A stretch of DNA of 18,613 bases from Chloroflexota bacterium (GCA_022707665.1 JAKJAE010000014.1:1-18613); one strand, 5' to 3'. Counted from the first letter of the stretch, positions 7,647-15,876 are shown. Notes: a model not told the origin generated them from the sequence alone. Numbers and translations: made by a program.

Positions 7647-9914
7647 TCACACAGCACCGGTTGGAGGCTCTCTCTGTGCGATTTCGCGGTAGAGATCGAT
7701 GTACATCTCACGGTTGGGAGGATTCAGAGCAAGAATCGCCTCAATCGTCTTGGTGGCGGCATCTCTCTGTCCTCCCTCGAGCTGCAGATCGCCGAGGATA
7801 TCCAGATGCTCCAGAGCACGCTCGCGGCTGCCCAGGTTGAGGAAGAGCTGGGCGATTCGAGCACGGAGTGGAATGCTATCGGGTTGACTCGCCACCAGGT
7901 CCTCTAGCACGGCGATAGCTTTCCTCGCGTTGCGGTGTGTCAGATAGTGTTTAATCAGGCTGTCAAGCGCGCCAATACCTAGATGCGGACGTCCCGTGCG
8001 GGGATACAGGCGAAAGAGCGCCAGATGGGCCCGCTCATCAGCCGGGGCGACGCGCAGAATGGCCTCGTAGTCCTGAATCGCCGCGTTCCAGTCGAGGCGC
8101 TGAACATCGAGATCCGCCATCCTGTGCAGAATCCGAGAGGTCCAGGCCTTGTCTGCCGAGCCACGGGGCGCGATCTTGAGGGCTTCACCGTAGATCTCAC
8201 GGGATCGCTCTGGTTGGGCAAGCTGGTAGTAGACGTCGGCTGTCTGCAGGTACTGGGTCAGGGCATCGTCGATACGCCCATGCTGCACCAAGAGCTCCAC
8301 GACGCGGCGGTGGATTGGAATACTCAAGGGGGAGATCTCCAGGATCATCTGATACGTGGTCAGTGCTTGAGATACCTGTCCTCGGATCTCATAGGTTCGA
8401 GCCACTGTGGAGAACTTCTCGATGGCCGCGTCAAGCTGGTTGTTTTCTTGTAGCAGCACCCCGAGCAGTTGGTGAAGCGGCAGATAGTCTGGTGATGCTG
8501 ACAATGCATTAAACAGCTCCTCCAACGCGGCATAGGTTCGCCCCCGGCGTTGATACTCCTGTGCCAATGCGATCGACTTGAGGATTGCTTCGGAGCCAGG
8601 AAGGCTAATGAGTTCCACGAGGCTCAACACAGTTCCCGAACGCGCCAATTCGTCGAGCCGTTTCCGGGCCTTGACTGCGCTATCCTCCCAGCCTCGCTGC
8701 CCGAGGAAATCCACAAGCATCTGGCTGACTTGCTTGGCACGCCGGGGCTCACCGGTATTGACCAGGCTCTGGGTCAGGCCTTCGTAGACCCGGATCAGGT
8801 CGTCTACGTGCTCACGTTCGATGGTGGCCGTGTCGATGATCTTCACAGCTTCCAGGAAGTGTTGAAGGCCCAGGCCAAACTCACCCTTCGCCTGATAGCA
8901 CTCACCGAGTGAGAAATGGCTGCCCAGCACATACTCCGGCTCCGCGAGCGAGGCCTCGAATTCGGCGATGGCCGCATCGAACTGCATCTGCTCTTTGTAG
9001 AGCAGGCCCAAGTTGAAGTGGATCGAAGACGTAGCGGCTCCGGCTGCGCGCACGGCTTCGTAGTATTTGACGGCCGCGGCCACGTCGCCCCGGGTTTGAG
9101 CATCGATAGCCTTGCCGATGAGCAAGTCGACGCCCTCGCCTGCAGCGATCTGGGGCTGGGTACGTTCTTCGGTGAAGAGCGATTCGGCCAGTTTCGCGAG
9201 GGCCCGCTGTCGTGCAATGTCGACCAGGGTTCTGCCATTGGCATCGCTCGCGTTTTCATCAATGCCGACATCGCCGCCTATCGCGACTTCGTCCCTGGCA
9301 TCGACGGATTGAGGTTGGGGGATGGGGCGGTTGCTCTGCAACAGGATCAGCATCTGTCCCAGGCGGGGATCTTGGGGTGCCTGAATCTGGAGCTCGCGAC
9401 AGAGCTTGATGGCTTCGGCACGTCTGTCTGTTTGGTACAGGTACGATAGCCAGAGCGCTGCATCGACTGCGTCTGGCAGTTTTCCTTGCGCCTGATACAA
9501 CTCAAGAAGCTGTGACCAGATTGTCGCTTCTCGCGGGCGTAGACGAACTGCTTTCTCGAGTGTGGAGGTTTGCTTGGTTGCCAGGCTCTGTTTGGCATAA
9601 CGGCTTGCCGCTTGCAGGTAGTTGTCGGCAGCGCGCTTCTCATTCCCTGTGCGCTCCAGGATCTCTGCAGCGCGCTCCCATGGGCCGGGATCCGCCGGTG
9701 TCAGCCGGGTCAGGCGTTCGTATACTCCAAGGGCCCCGTCCAGCTCGCCCGCGTTCAGAAGCGCCCAGGCGAACCCCATCAGGGCAGAGTCGTTGTCGGG
9801 GAATTCGGCCAGGGCTTGCCGATACGCACTTGCCGCCTCGCGCCATTGCTCGGCCCACACACAGTCGTTGGCTTTCTGGATCTCTTCCTCGAAACGCACA
9901 CGATCTCCCACCAT
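7647..9914 (-). CDS. Large tetratricopeptide-repeat protein
   Basis: A 755-residue protein made mostly of helical TPR-type repeats. The N-terminal block (about 5-185) and a long C-terminal block (about 255-745) show TPR spacing, for example WREAASAYRQALAEFP, GELDGALGVYERLTRLTP, FDAAIAEFEASLAEP and WNAAIQDYEAILRVAP. A less regular stretch with LLQSNRPIPQPQ and acidic residues lies around 190-250. There is no signal peptide, membrane segment or enzymatic motif, so a cytoplasmic protein-binding scaffold is likely; the partner is unknown. I chose ATG at 9914, preceded by AAAGGGG, over the upstream ATG at 9974, whose extra 20 residues look unlike a TPR start. It lies between argF (80-base gap) and cdaA (134-base gap), all on one strand. 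Confidence 0.85.
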   Translation of the reverse strand: MVGDRVRFEEEIQKANDCVWAEQWREAASAYRQALAEFPDNDSALMGFAWALLNAGELDGALGVYERLTRLTPADPGPWERAAEILERTGNEKRAADNYLQAASRYAKQSLATKQTSTLEKAVRLRPREATIWSQLLELYQAQGKLPDAVDAALWLSYLYQTDRRAEAIKLCRELQIQAPQDPRLGQMLILLQSNRPIPQPQSVDARDEVAIGGDVGIDENASDANGRTLVDIARQRALAKLAESLFTEERTQPQIAAGEGVDLLIGKAIDAQTRGDVAAAVKYYEAVRAAGAATSSIHFNLGLLYKEQMQFDAAIAEFEASLAEPEYVLGSHFSLGECYQAKGEFGLGLQHFLEAVKIIDTATIEREHVDDLIRVYEGLTQSLVNTGEPRRAKQVSQMLVDFLGQRGWEDSAVKARKRLDELARSGTVLSLVELISLPGSEAILKSIALAQEYQRRGRTYAALEELFNALSASPDYLPLHQLLGVLLQENNQLDAAIEKFSTVARTYEIRGQVSQALTTYQMILEISPLSIPIHRRVVELLVQHGRIDDALTQYLQTADVYYQLAQPERSREIYGEALKIAPRGSADKAWTSRILHRMADLDVQRLDWNAAIQDYEAILRVAPADERAHLALFRLYPRTGRPHLGIGALDSLIKHYLTHRNARKAIAVLEDLVASQPDSIPLRARIAQLFLNLGSRERALEHLDILGDLQLEGGQRDAATKTIEAILALNPPNREMYIDLYREIAQREPPTGAV

Positions 9915-9994
9915 AGGTAACCCCTTTGCCGACCTGACGCAGTTGGTGGCGCGGCCGTGACCACGCAAGACCAATCTGGCCGCCAGCCTATGTC

Positions 9995-10921
9995 TTACCT
10001 CAAAGCATCGAGTACCCAGACAAGGATCGCCTTCTGAGCATGGAGGCGGTTCTCGGCTTGATCGAACAACACCGAGTGTGGCCCGTCGGCAACCGCATCG
10101 GTGATCTCCTCGCCCCGATGGGCAGGCAAGCAGTGCATAACGATAGCGTCATCCTTGGCGAGGCGCAGGCAGGCATCGTCGACGCGGTATGGCGGGAAGA
10201 TCTGGCGCCGCTTCTGCGCCTCCTCTTCTTGGCCCATGGAGGTCCACGTGTCCGTGTAGACCACGTCGGCGCCGGTGACGGCGTCGCTGGGATCATGCGT
10301 GGCAGTGATTGTGGCTCCCGTCATAGCTGCCAGGCGCTCCCCAATCGCCCACGTAGCGGGGTGGAGTCCATAGCCGCGCGGCGTGGCTATAGCGAAATCC
10401 ATCCCCAGGAGTGCTGCACCGAAAAGCAGTGACGTGGCCACGTTGTTACCGTCGCCAAGGTAAGCCAGTTTGCGACCCTCGAAGTTCCCCTTGTGTTCCA
10501 GAATGGTCAGGAAATCCGCCATACCCTGACACGGGTGAGAGAAATCCGACAGCCCATTGATGACGGGCACACTGGCATATTTGGCTAACTCGACGACGTC
10601 GTGGTGGGCGAACACCCGTGCCATTACCACGTTTACATAGCGGGAGATCACGCGGGCGACATCGGCCGTGCTTTCTCGCTGTCCGAGCTGGATCTCATTG
10701 GGCGATAGGTACAGGCCATTGCCGCCTAGCTGGAGCATCGCGACGTCGAAGGAGACGCGTGTGCGCAAGCTTGGCTTCTGGAAGATCATCCCGAGCACCT
10801 TGTTCTTGAGGTAGGGAGTACTGTCCCCCGCCATCCAGGCGCGCTTGATCTTCACAGCGAGGTCCAGAATCTCACGCATCGCCTCAGGGCCAAGGTCGGC
10901 CAGAGTGAGGAAGTGCCTCAT
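9995..10921 (-). CDS. argF: Ornithine carbamoyltransferase
   Basis: A 308-residue enzyme that joins carbamoyl phosphate and ornithine to give citrulline, in arginine synthesis. Motifs in order: SLRTR (51-55), the carbamoyl-phosphate loop, with SLRTR in place of the common STRTR; HPCQ (129-132); DTWTSMG (224-230), the ornithine-side SMG loop; and HCLPAHRG (263-270), with the catalytic Cys. The SMG and HCLP motifs separate it from aspartate carbamoyltransferase. ATG at 10921 has GGGAGG eight bases upstream and matches the family N-terminus (RHFLTLADL); the frame extends to 10993 but that part is not conserved-looking. No other arginine genes are in the window. It heads the minus-strand run ahead of the TPR gene. 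Confidence 0.95.
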   Translation of the reverse strand: MRHFLTLADLGPEAMREILDLAVKIKRAWMAGDSTPYLKNKVLGMIFQKPSLRTRVSFDVAMLQLGGNGLYLSPNEIQLGQRESTADVARVISRYVNVVMARVFAHHDVVELAKYASVPVINGLSDFSHPCQGMADFLTILEHKGNFEGRKLAYLGDGNNVATSLLFGAALLGMDFAIATPRGYGLHPATWAIGERLAAMTGATITATHDPSDAVTGADVVYTDTWTSMGQEEEAQKRRQIFPPYRVDDACLRLAKDDAIVMHCLPAHRGEEITDAVADGPHSVLFDQAENRLHAQKAILVWVLDALR

Positions 10922-11035
10922 GTTGCATGCCTCCCGTGGGCAGAAATGAGCAATCTGAGATAAGGAAGGAAGTGCTAGAAGCGGACCGGCCAAGCCTTAC
11001 CCTGGCGCCAGTCGCTCGCTACCTAACCGCCTTAT

Positions 11036-11048
11036 CACCACATTGGTG
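11036..11048 (-). promoter_or_regulatory. Small inverted repeat over the argF transcription start
   Basis: CACCA (11036-11040) and TGGTG (11044-11048) flank a 3-base loop, exactly where transcription from the argF -10 at 11052-11057 would begin. It could be an operator or a short 5' hairpin. It does not resemble a classical ARG box. Chance is possible. Confidence 0.25.
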
Positions 11049-11051
11049 GAT

Positions 11052-11060
11052 AGTATACCA
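11052..11060 (-). promoter_or_regulatory. Extended -10 promoter of argF
   Basis: On the minus strand TGG-TATACT (11060 to 11052) is an extended -10 element of the same type as those before sufS and the Kbl-like gene. The -35 region is poor. Transcription from here would give a leader of about 125 bases before the ATG at 10921. Confidence 0.45.
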
Positions 11061-11107
11061 TGAAGGGCCGACCCTAGGAAAAGGTTGTTGCACAGTGCGC
11101 CAAGTCG

Positions 11108-11135
11108 TTGCTCGTTACAGTGCCGATGCTATACT
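11108..11135 (+). promoter_or_regulatory. Promoter of the Kbl/BioF-like gene
   Basis: TTGCTC (11108-11113) and TATACT (11130-11135) are separated by 16 bases, with TG at 11127-11128 forming an extended -10. The start codon is 28 bases further. It points away from the argF promoter. Confidence 0.65.
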
Positions 11136-11162
11136 GGCGGGACCTTTCCACAAGGAGGGCCT

Positions 11163-12350
11163 ATGGCTGAGCCGAAACTTGCCTGGATCGAAGAAGAGCT
11201 GGCTGCACTCAGGGAGAGTGGGCTGTTTATCAACCTCCGGACCATCGATTCGCCTCCCGGTGCATGGATGATGGTTGATGGGAAACGCGTGCTGAATCTC
11301 TGTACGAACAACTACCTGGGCCTGGCCGCGGACCCCCGCCTGAAAGAGGCCGCGAAGCAAGCCGTCGACGCCTATGGCGTCGGCCCGACTGCCGTGCGGT
11401 CGATTGCAGGCACGCTTGCGCTCCATGCGGAACTCGAGCGTGAAGTCGCCGAGTTCAAAGGGGTCGAGGATGCACTCTACGTGCAGGCTGGCTTTGTCGC
11501 CAATCAGGCTGCGATTGTCCCTCTGGTTGGGCGTGAGGACGTAATCTTCTCAGATCGACTCAACCACGCCAGCATCATCGACGGAGCACGCTTGAGCCGG
11601 GCGAAGATTGTCGTCTACGAACACGCTGATCCTGCGGATCTGGCAGCGAAGGTCACGGAGAACCTCCCGCAGTATCGACGAGGTCTTGTCGTGACCGATG
11701 GCGTGTTCTCGATGGATGGTGATATCGCGCCGCTGGACGAAATCTATGCAGTGGCAGAACGCTACGGGCTGATGACGATGGTCGATGACGCTCATGGGGA
11801 AGGCGTTGTTGGCCGTGGTGGGCGCGGCATTGTTGACCACTTTGGCCTCCACGGGAAGTTCGACGTAGAGATCGGAACCTTCTCCAAGGCATTCGGTGTG
11901 GTCGGGGGGATTGTGGCCGGCAAGAAGGTGATCGTCGACTACCTGCGACAGAAGGCCCGCCCCTTCCTGTTTTCCAGCGCCGTCACTGCGGCCGATTCGG
12001 CTGCGTGTCTGGCAGCGGTTCGAGTGCTGGCGGAGTCCACAGACCTCGTGGATCGTCTCTGGCAGAACACCCGGATGTTCAAATCCGCAATGCACGCCCT
12101 GGGCTTCGATATCGGCAACAGTGTGACCCCGATCACTCCGGTGATGCTCGGTGACGTGAAGCTCGCCAAGGCCTTCAGCCAGCGCCTGTTCGAGGAAGGT
12201 GTCTTTGCAATGGCACTCGGGTTCCCGACGGTCCCGGTTGGCCTTGCCCGGATCCGGGTGATGATCTCGGCCGCGCTGACACAGGAAGACCTGGATTTCG
12301 GCCTGCGGGCGTTTGAGAAGGTCGGGAAGGAACTGGGAGCAATTCCGTAA
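11163..12350 (+). CDS. kbl: Glycine C-acetyltransferase / 8-amino-7-oxononanoate synthase-type enzyme
   Basis: A 395-residue PLP enzyme of the alpha-oxoamine synthase family. These condense an acyl-CoA with an amino acid: 2-amino-3-oxobutyrate CoA ligase (Kbl, glycine + acetyl-CoA, threonine breakdown) or BioF (alanine + pimeloyl-ACP/CoA, biotin). Visible: [10 protein letters not shown] (45-54), [44 protein letters not shown] (208-221), and TFSKAFG, with PLP lysine Lys242. The length matches Kbl (398 in Escherichia coli). Sequence alone does not separate Kbl from BioF, and some thermophile members do both. Threonine dehydrogenase and biotin genes are absent nearby, so the gene symbol is tentative. 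ATG at 11163 has AAGGAGG just upstream; the frame's upstream ATG at 11085 precedes the promoter and is not used. Confidence 0.88.
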   Translation: MAEPKLAWIEEELAALRESGLFINLRTIDSPPGAWMMVDGKRVLNLCTNNYLGLAADPRLKEAAKQAVDAYGVGPTAVRSIAGTLALHAELEREVAEFKGVEDALYVQAGFVANQAAIVPLVGREDVIFSDRLNHASIIDGARLSRAKIVVYEHADPADLAAKVTENLPQYRRGLVVTDGVFSMDGDIAPLDEIYAVAERYGLMTMVDDAHGEGVVGRGGRGIVDHFGLHGKFDVEIGTFSKAFGVVGGIVAGKKVIVDYLRQKARPFLFSSAVTAADSAACLAAVRVLAESTDLVDRLWQNTRMFKSAMHALGFDIGNSVTPITPVMLGDVKLAKAFSQRLFEEGVFAMALGFPTVPVGLARIRVMISAALTQEDLDFGLRAFEKVGKELGAIP

Positions 12351-12374
12351 CGCGAAGCGGACAAGCGGAAAGGT

Positions 12375-12411
12375 GCGCTCGCGCGTTAGGTTGGCTTCAG
12401 CGCGCGAGCGC
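12375..12411. terminator. Long hairpin between convergent genes, overlapping the thrC 3' end
   Basis: GCGCTCGCGCG (12375-12385) pairs perfectly with CGCGCGAGCGC (12401-12411), an 11-bp GC stem with a 15-base loop. The thrC stop codon (12397-12399, minus strand) is in the loop, so one arm encodes the last residues of ThrC. No T tract follows on the plus strand and only a weak ACCTTTCC on the minus strand. It probably acts as a shared terminator or 3' stabilising hairpin. Confidence 0.5.
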
Positions 12412-13725
12412 TCCGTCTATAGCCCGCTGCACGGCGTCGTAGTCCGCCGGCAGTTCGAGTGGCGGATTTCGATAGCGTGTGATGACATCGTTGAGCGTAG
12501 CATCGTGGTAGCCGACCTTGAAGTCTGTGAACTTCAGACCGTGTGCTGTTGATATCACGACAACACGGTCGTCAGCTTTGATCTCTCCGCGCTCAACGAG
12601 CTTGATGAGGACCGCCAATGCCACACCCGTGTGTGGGCAGGCGTACATGCCCGTCCTGTCTGCGCGGGCGGCTGCGTTCGCCAGTTCATCCTCTGTGGCC
12701 TGTTCCACTAGTCCATCGAATGCGGACAGCGTCTTCACGGCTCGCTCGTAGCTCACGGGGTTCCCGATCTGAATAGCGCTGGCGAGAGTCTTCTGTGCCT
12801 GAACGGGGATGAACTCGCGGAAGCCTGTCTGGTAGCTCAGGTAAAGGGGATTGGCCCGGGCCGCCTGGGCGCAAGCGATGCGCGGGAGCTTCTCAATCAG
12901 TCCCAGCTGCTTCATCATTAGGAACCCCTTACCCAGTGCGCTGACGTTACCCAGGTTGCCGACTGGGATCACGATCCAGTCTGGCACTTGCCAGTCGAAC
13001 TGCTGGACGATCTCCAGGGCCACGGTTTTCTGCCCTTCCATCCGCAGCGCATTCATTGAGTTGGCCAGGTAGACCGACTTGTCCTGAGCGATTCTCTGGA
13101 CGATGCGCATACATCCGTCGAAGTCGGTATCCAGCGCCAAGACCAAGGCTCCATTGGCGATCGGTTGAATCAGCTGAGCCGTTGACACCTTGCCCTTTGG
13201 GAGCAGGACGACGGCAGGGATCCCGGCAGCCGCTGCATAGGCAGCCAGCGCAGCCGAGGTGTCGCCGGTGGAAGCGCAGGCGACGGCACGGATAGGTTTC
13301 CCATCGGACATCATCTGTTTGACGACAGAGATAAGAACCGTCATCCCCAAGTCTTTGAACGACCCGGTATGGCTGTTGCCACAGAGTTTGACCCAGAGGT
13401 CCTCGACGCCGAGCTCTCGACCGAACCGCTCTGCCCAGAAGCAATTCGTGTGTCCCTCGTACATCGAGACGATGTTCTCATCACTGACTTCAGGACATAC
13501 CCATTCCTTCTTTCCCCAGACGCCGCTGCCATAGGGCCACTGGGTCGTCCGCGTGCGGCGGTCAAACAACTGCATCCAGGCCGAAGCACTGCGATCCTTG
13601 AGTGCTTCTGTGTCGTGTTGCACGTCGAGAAGGCCCCCGCAGGTTTCGCATTGATAGACTACGTCGAAAATCGAATGTCTTGTTCCACACCCGCGCACGC
13701 ACCCAAGCCAGCTATTGTAGGCCAT
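12397..13725 (-). CDS. thrC: Threonine synthase
   Basis: A 442-residue PLP enzyme (fold type II) that converts O-phosphohomoserine to threonine and phosphate. The N-terminus has two Cys pairs (Cys9/Cys13 and Cys26/Cys29, with QCETCGG) like a small zinc ribbon, as in other long threonine synthases. The PLP lysine is Lys124 in [11 protein letters not shown], a form resembling plant enzymes rather than the Escherichia coli type. [20 protein letters not shown] and [15 protein letters not shown] are the substrate and phosphate-binding segments. ATG at 13725 has GGGAGG about five bases upstream. The frame extends to 13926, but that part overlaps the preceding gene and lacks family features. Only two bases separate the start from the upstream stop, so it is the last gene of the lysC-asd operon. 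Confidence 0.95.
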   Translation of the reverse strand: MAYNSWLGCVRGCGTRHSIFDVVYQCETCGGLLDVQHDTEALKDRSASAWMQLFDRRTRTTQWPYGSGVWGKKEWVCPEVSDENIVSMYEGHTNCFWAERFGRELGVEDLWVKLCGNSHTGSFKDLGMTVLISVVKQMMSDGKPIRAVACASTGDTSAALAAYAAAAGIPAVVLLPKGKVSTAQLIQPIANGALVLALDTDFDGCMRIVQRIAQDKSVYLANSMNALRMEGQKTVALEIVQQFDWQVPDWIVIPVGNLGNVSALGKGFLMMKQLGLIEKLPRIACAQAARANPLYLSYQTGFREFIPVQAQKTLASAIQIGNPVSYERAVKTLSAFDGLVEQATEDELANAAARADRTGMYACPHTGVALAVLIKLVERGEIKADDRVVVISTAHGLKFTDFKVGYHDATLNDVITRYRNPPLELPADYDAVQRAIDGALAR

Positions 13726-13727
13726 CG

Positions 13728-14264
13728 TTACCTCCCATGCAGGACTTGCTGCCCACGTGCTTCGAGATCCTCGCCCTGTTGCTCGGCGTGCTGTTGGGGC
13801 GTGCACCTGGATGTTCCGCGCAGGTACCGTTTGGCTACCTGAGAGATCTCGGACTTGTGCACGATGATTGCCCAGACACAGAGGGTGGTCTCGGCGAGCA
13901 GCAGGGGTTTTGTCAGACCTACCCATAGGGTTGTCATGAAGTCCATTGCCGGAGGAAACTCATAGGTGACAAAGGGCGCCAGCCATGGCACGACGCCCCC
14001 GATATCGCAAACCAAGTGCGACAGGTACCCGAGAGCCCAGCTTGCCGCATTATGCCGCCCAAACAGGATGAACACCGCAGCCGATGTGATCAGCGCCCCT
14101 AAGAGTGTATGCCCCCACATCCGGCCCGAGGCGTGTTGCCCGAACCCGTAGTGGGCGATCTTGTCCACCAAGTCGGGGAAGACTGCAGATGCCATGACCG
14201 GCACGAGCGCTGCCTTGACGTACCGATGTTCAAGAGCGGAGACAGCCAGATGCCCGATGATCAT
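13728..14264 (-). CDS. Membrane protein, metal-dependent hydrolase-like (second of a tandem pair)
   Basis: A 178-residue integral membrane protein. It resembles the YdjM/DUF457 group of membrane-bound metal-dependent hydrolases: an N-terminal GHLAVS, PDLVDK (Asp31, Asp34), [11 protein letters not shown] (His52) and GYLSHLVCD (His83, Asp87), with hydrophobic helices around 17-30, 53-70, 75-95 and 112-133. The His/Asp set would bind a metal, but catalysis is not proven for the group. About half of the first 105 residues are identical, without gaps, to the preceding gene's product. A hydrophilic tail of ~45 residues (rich in Gln, Arg, Glu) is unique to this copy. Its ATG overlaps the upstream stop by four bases (ATGA), so translation is probably coupled. 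Function unknown. Confidence 0.8.
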   Translation of the reverse strand: MIIGHLAVSALEHRYVKAALVPVMASAVFPDLVDKIAHYGFGQHASGRMWGHTLLGALITSAAVFILFGRHNAASWALGYLSHLVCDIGGVVPWLAPFVTYEFPPAMDFMTTLWVGLTKPLLLAETTLCVWAIIVHKSEISQVAKRYLRGTSRCTPQQHAEQQGEDLEARGQQVLHGR

Positions 14265-14713
14265 CCTTCAGCCTTTCGGCGACCGAAACCAGTCCTGTTC
14301 AAGGTCCAAAACAACGCCCAGGCGAGCAAGCCGGATTCTACCACAATCTCCCGGTGGTCCTCAGCGAACCGCCTGAGAATCTCTCTGAGTCCCGGAGATG
14401 GTTTGAACTCGTAGTCGACAAATGGGTACAGCCATGGGACCTGTCGCCCGGTATCGGCTACGAGATGGCCAACATATCCGATCGCCCAGGCCCTGGCTGA
14501 TCTGGGCCCGCAGGCGATGTCAACGATGAGCGATGAGACGGCCAAACCCAGGAGCGTGTGGCCCCACATTCGCCCGCTCGGCGTGACATGCAGGACCTGG
14601 CACATCGTCTTGTCGAGAACATCAGGAAGCAGTCCGCCGGCGACAACCGGGGCCAGGTCAGCCTTCAGATACCGGTGCTGCAGCAAGGAGACGGCAATAT
14701 GGCCGAAAAGCAT
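14261..14713 (-). CDS. Membrane protein, metal-dependent hydrolase-like (first of a tandem pair)
   Basis: A 150-residue membrane protein and paralogue of the next gene. It has the same ordered motifs at the same residue numbers: GHIAVS (His5), His13, PDVLDK (Asp31, Asp34), [11 protein letters not shown] (His52) and GYVGHLVAD (His83, Asp87). This fits the YdjM/DUF457-like membrane-bound metal-dependent hydrolases. Conserved VPWLxPFVxYEF (92-103) follows in both copies. The last third is more divergent and hydrophilic, with a helix at about 127-137. The start is an ATG at 14713, five bases after the HAD-like gene, immediately behind an 11-bp hairpin. The ribosome site is poor, so coupling to upstream translation is likely. 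Substrate unknown. Confidence 0.8.
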   Translation of the reverse strand: MLFGHIAVSLLQHRYLKADLAPVVAGGLLPDVLDKTMCQVLHVTPSGRMWGHTLLGLAVSSLIVDIACGPRSARAWAIGYVGHLVADTGRQVPWLYPFVDYEFKPSPGLREILRRFAEDHREIVVESGLLAWALFWTLNRTGFGRRKAEG

Positions 14714-14718
14714 CGGAA

Positions 14719-15870
14719 CTAACCCACGCGGCCAGCGCCTACCGCGTGGGTTGGCGTCCGGTGAAGCGGCTTGTAGCCCTGTCCAGCCAGTGCTGCCGTC
14801 GGAATCGAGGCTTCGTCTGGCTTGTCCGATAATGCAAAGATGAGGGCGCCAAGGTCACGCCAGCGGGACGCGATCTCGAGTACCTCCTGGGTGATGAGGA
14901 TCTCTTGAGCGAGAAGATTATCGAGAGGTGCATCGTCGGGTAGATGACCCATACGGCTCACGGTTGCCCGGTACTCGTTGTAGCGAAATGCCTTGAACGG
15001 TGTGGGGTCTCCAGCCGCGACACGCGCGTGAATGTCACGATGGAGATCACGCAGGTTCGGTGGGAGCGCTTGCTTGATGCCATCGATCCGGTGCAGGTAG
15101 TCCACAAACCGTGTGAGTGAGCCGTCGCGAATCTCCCCCACCAACGTATCGAGAGATGCGACGCCGCTGCCCAGGGTGAGGCAGAGGTAGGTCAAGTAGT
15201 CCTGGTTGTCGGACGTAAAGGGGTGGAATTCCGGTTGGTTGAGCAGAGCATAGCTCGCTTCAAACTGCTCGATGTCGAATTCTGTTCCGAGAAGCGTGGC
15301 AATCGTCTCGCGGACGGCAGCCAGGCGTGCTGCATCGATCACGTGGTCGTTGCGCCCTCTGGCCCCCAGTGTTGTCTTGTCGAGGTCAAGGACCACGACT
15401 GTGTTCTCATCAACGGCGACTCCGATCGTGTCCAGGTGGGCAGCAAAGTCGAATAGCGTGTGCCAGCGGTTGGCGACCATCGTGGTTCGACCCTCCGCGT
15501 TGACCAGGTCTTTCTGGTCGGGTTTGCGATTCTCGGAACCGATGAAAGCGGCACCCGCCCATCCGCCGGCACTACACAGGTTGGCGAAGGCAAGTCCATC
15601 ATTCATACGGGTATCCCCCACAAAGATCAGTCGCCGGAGAACAGCTTGTGGCGCCTCCAACGCCCGCGCCTTCTGGAGGAGATGGGCCATCACGCGGGCG
15701 TAATCCGGTTCGCTCTTGCGAGGAATCGCGCGTGGCGTGATGTCCAGAGATGACGCAACAGCGGACAGTCCTGGAATGCGCGTATCTACCGGTTCGAGGT
15801 TCCGGTAGACAATCATATCGCCAAGGAGAGCGTCGATGGTCGTCCGTCCGTAGACCCTCATCTCGTCCAT
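14719..15870 (-). CDS. HAD-like protein with apparently circularly permuted motifs
   Basis: A 383-residue soluble protein. Residues ~50-112 look like the C-terminal half of a haloacid-dehalogenase (HAD) domain: Lys52 in PRKSEPDYARV (motif III-like), then LIFVGDTRMNDGLAFANL (motif IV, GD at 85-86, ND at 90-91) and AGWAGAAFIG-type strand ends. Motif I follows at VVVLDLDKTTLG (Asp162, Asp164, Thr166), then a mainly helical stretch (175-335) that fits a cap domain, then LIFALSDKPDEAS (Ser348, motif II). Normal HAD order is I-II-III-IV; here it is III-IV-I-cap-II, as a circular permutation would give. All four motifs seem intact, so phosphatase or phosphotransferase activity is plausible. The gene begins six bases after asd. 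Substrate unknown; ATG at 15861 is an alternative start. Confidence 0.72.
   Translation of the reverse strand: MDEMRVYGRTTIDALLGDMIVYRNLEPVDTRIPGLSAVASSLDITPRAIPRKSEPDYARVMAHLLQKARALEAPQAVLRRLIFVGDTRMNDGLAFANLCSAGGWAGAAFIGSENRKPDQKDLVNAEGRTTMVANRWHTLFDFAAHLDTIGVAVDENTVVVLDLDKTTLGARGRNDHVIDAARLAAVRETIATLLGTEFDIEQFEASYALLNQPEFHPFTSDNQDYLTYLCLTLGSGVASLDTLVGEIRDGSLTRFVDYLHRIDGIKQALPPNLRDLHRDIHARVAAGDPTPFKAFRYNEYRATVSRMGHLPDDAPLDNLLAQEILITQEVLEIASRWRDLGALIFALSDKPDEASIPTAALAGQGYKPLHRTPTHAVGAGRVG
14721..14752 (-). promoter_or_regulatory. Intercistronic 11-bp hairpin at the HAD-like/membrane protein junction
   Basis: AACCCACGCGG (14721-14731) and CCGCGTGGGTT (14742-14752) form a perfect 11-bp stem with a 10-base loop. 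On the transcript it covers the last codons and part of the stop of the HAD-like gene and ends eight bases before the next ATG (14713). No T tract follows, so it is not a typical terminator. It may hide the ribosome site, mark an RNA-processing point, or stabilise the upstream message. Confidence 0.55.
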
Positions 15871-15876
15871 ATCCGC

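Noticed and set aside
8916..9449. 177-codon plus-strand frame inside the TPR gene
   Set aside because: It lies opposite regular TPR repeats and has no independent support.
9970..9990. CTGG-CCG-CCAG inverted repeat after argF as terminator
   Set aside because: The stem is only four pairs and no T tract follows on the minus strand.
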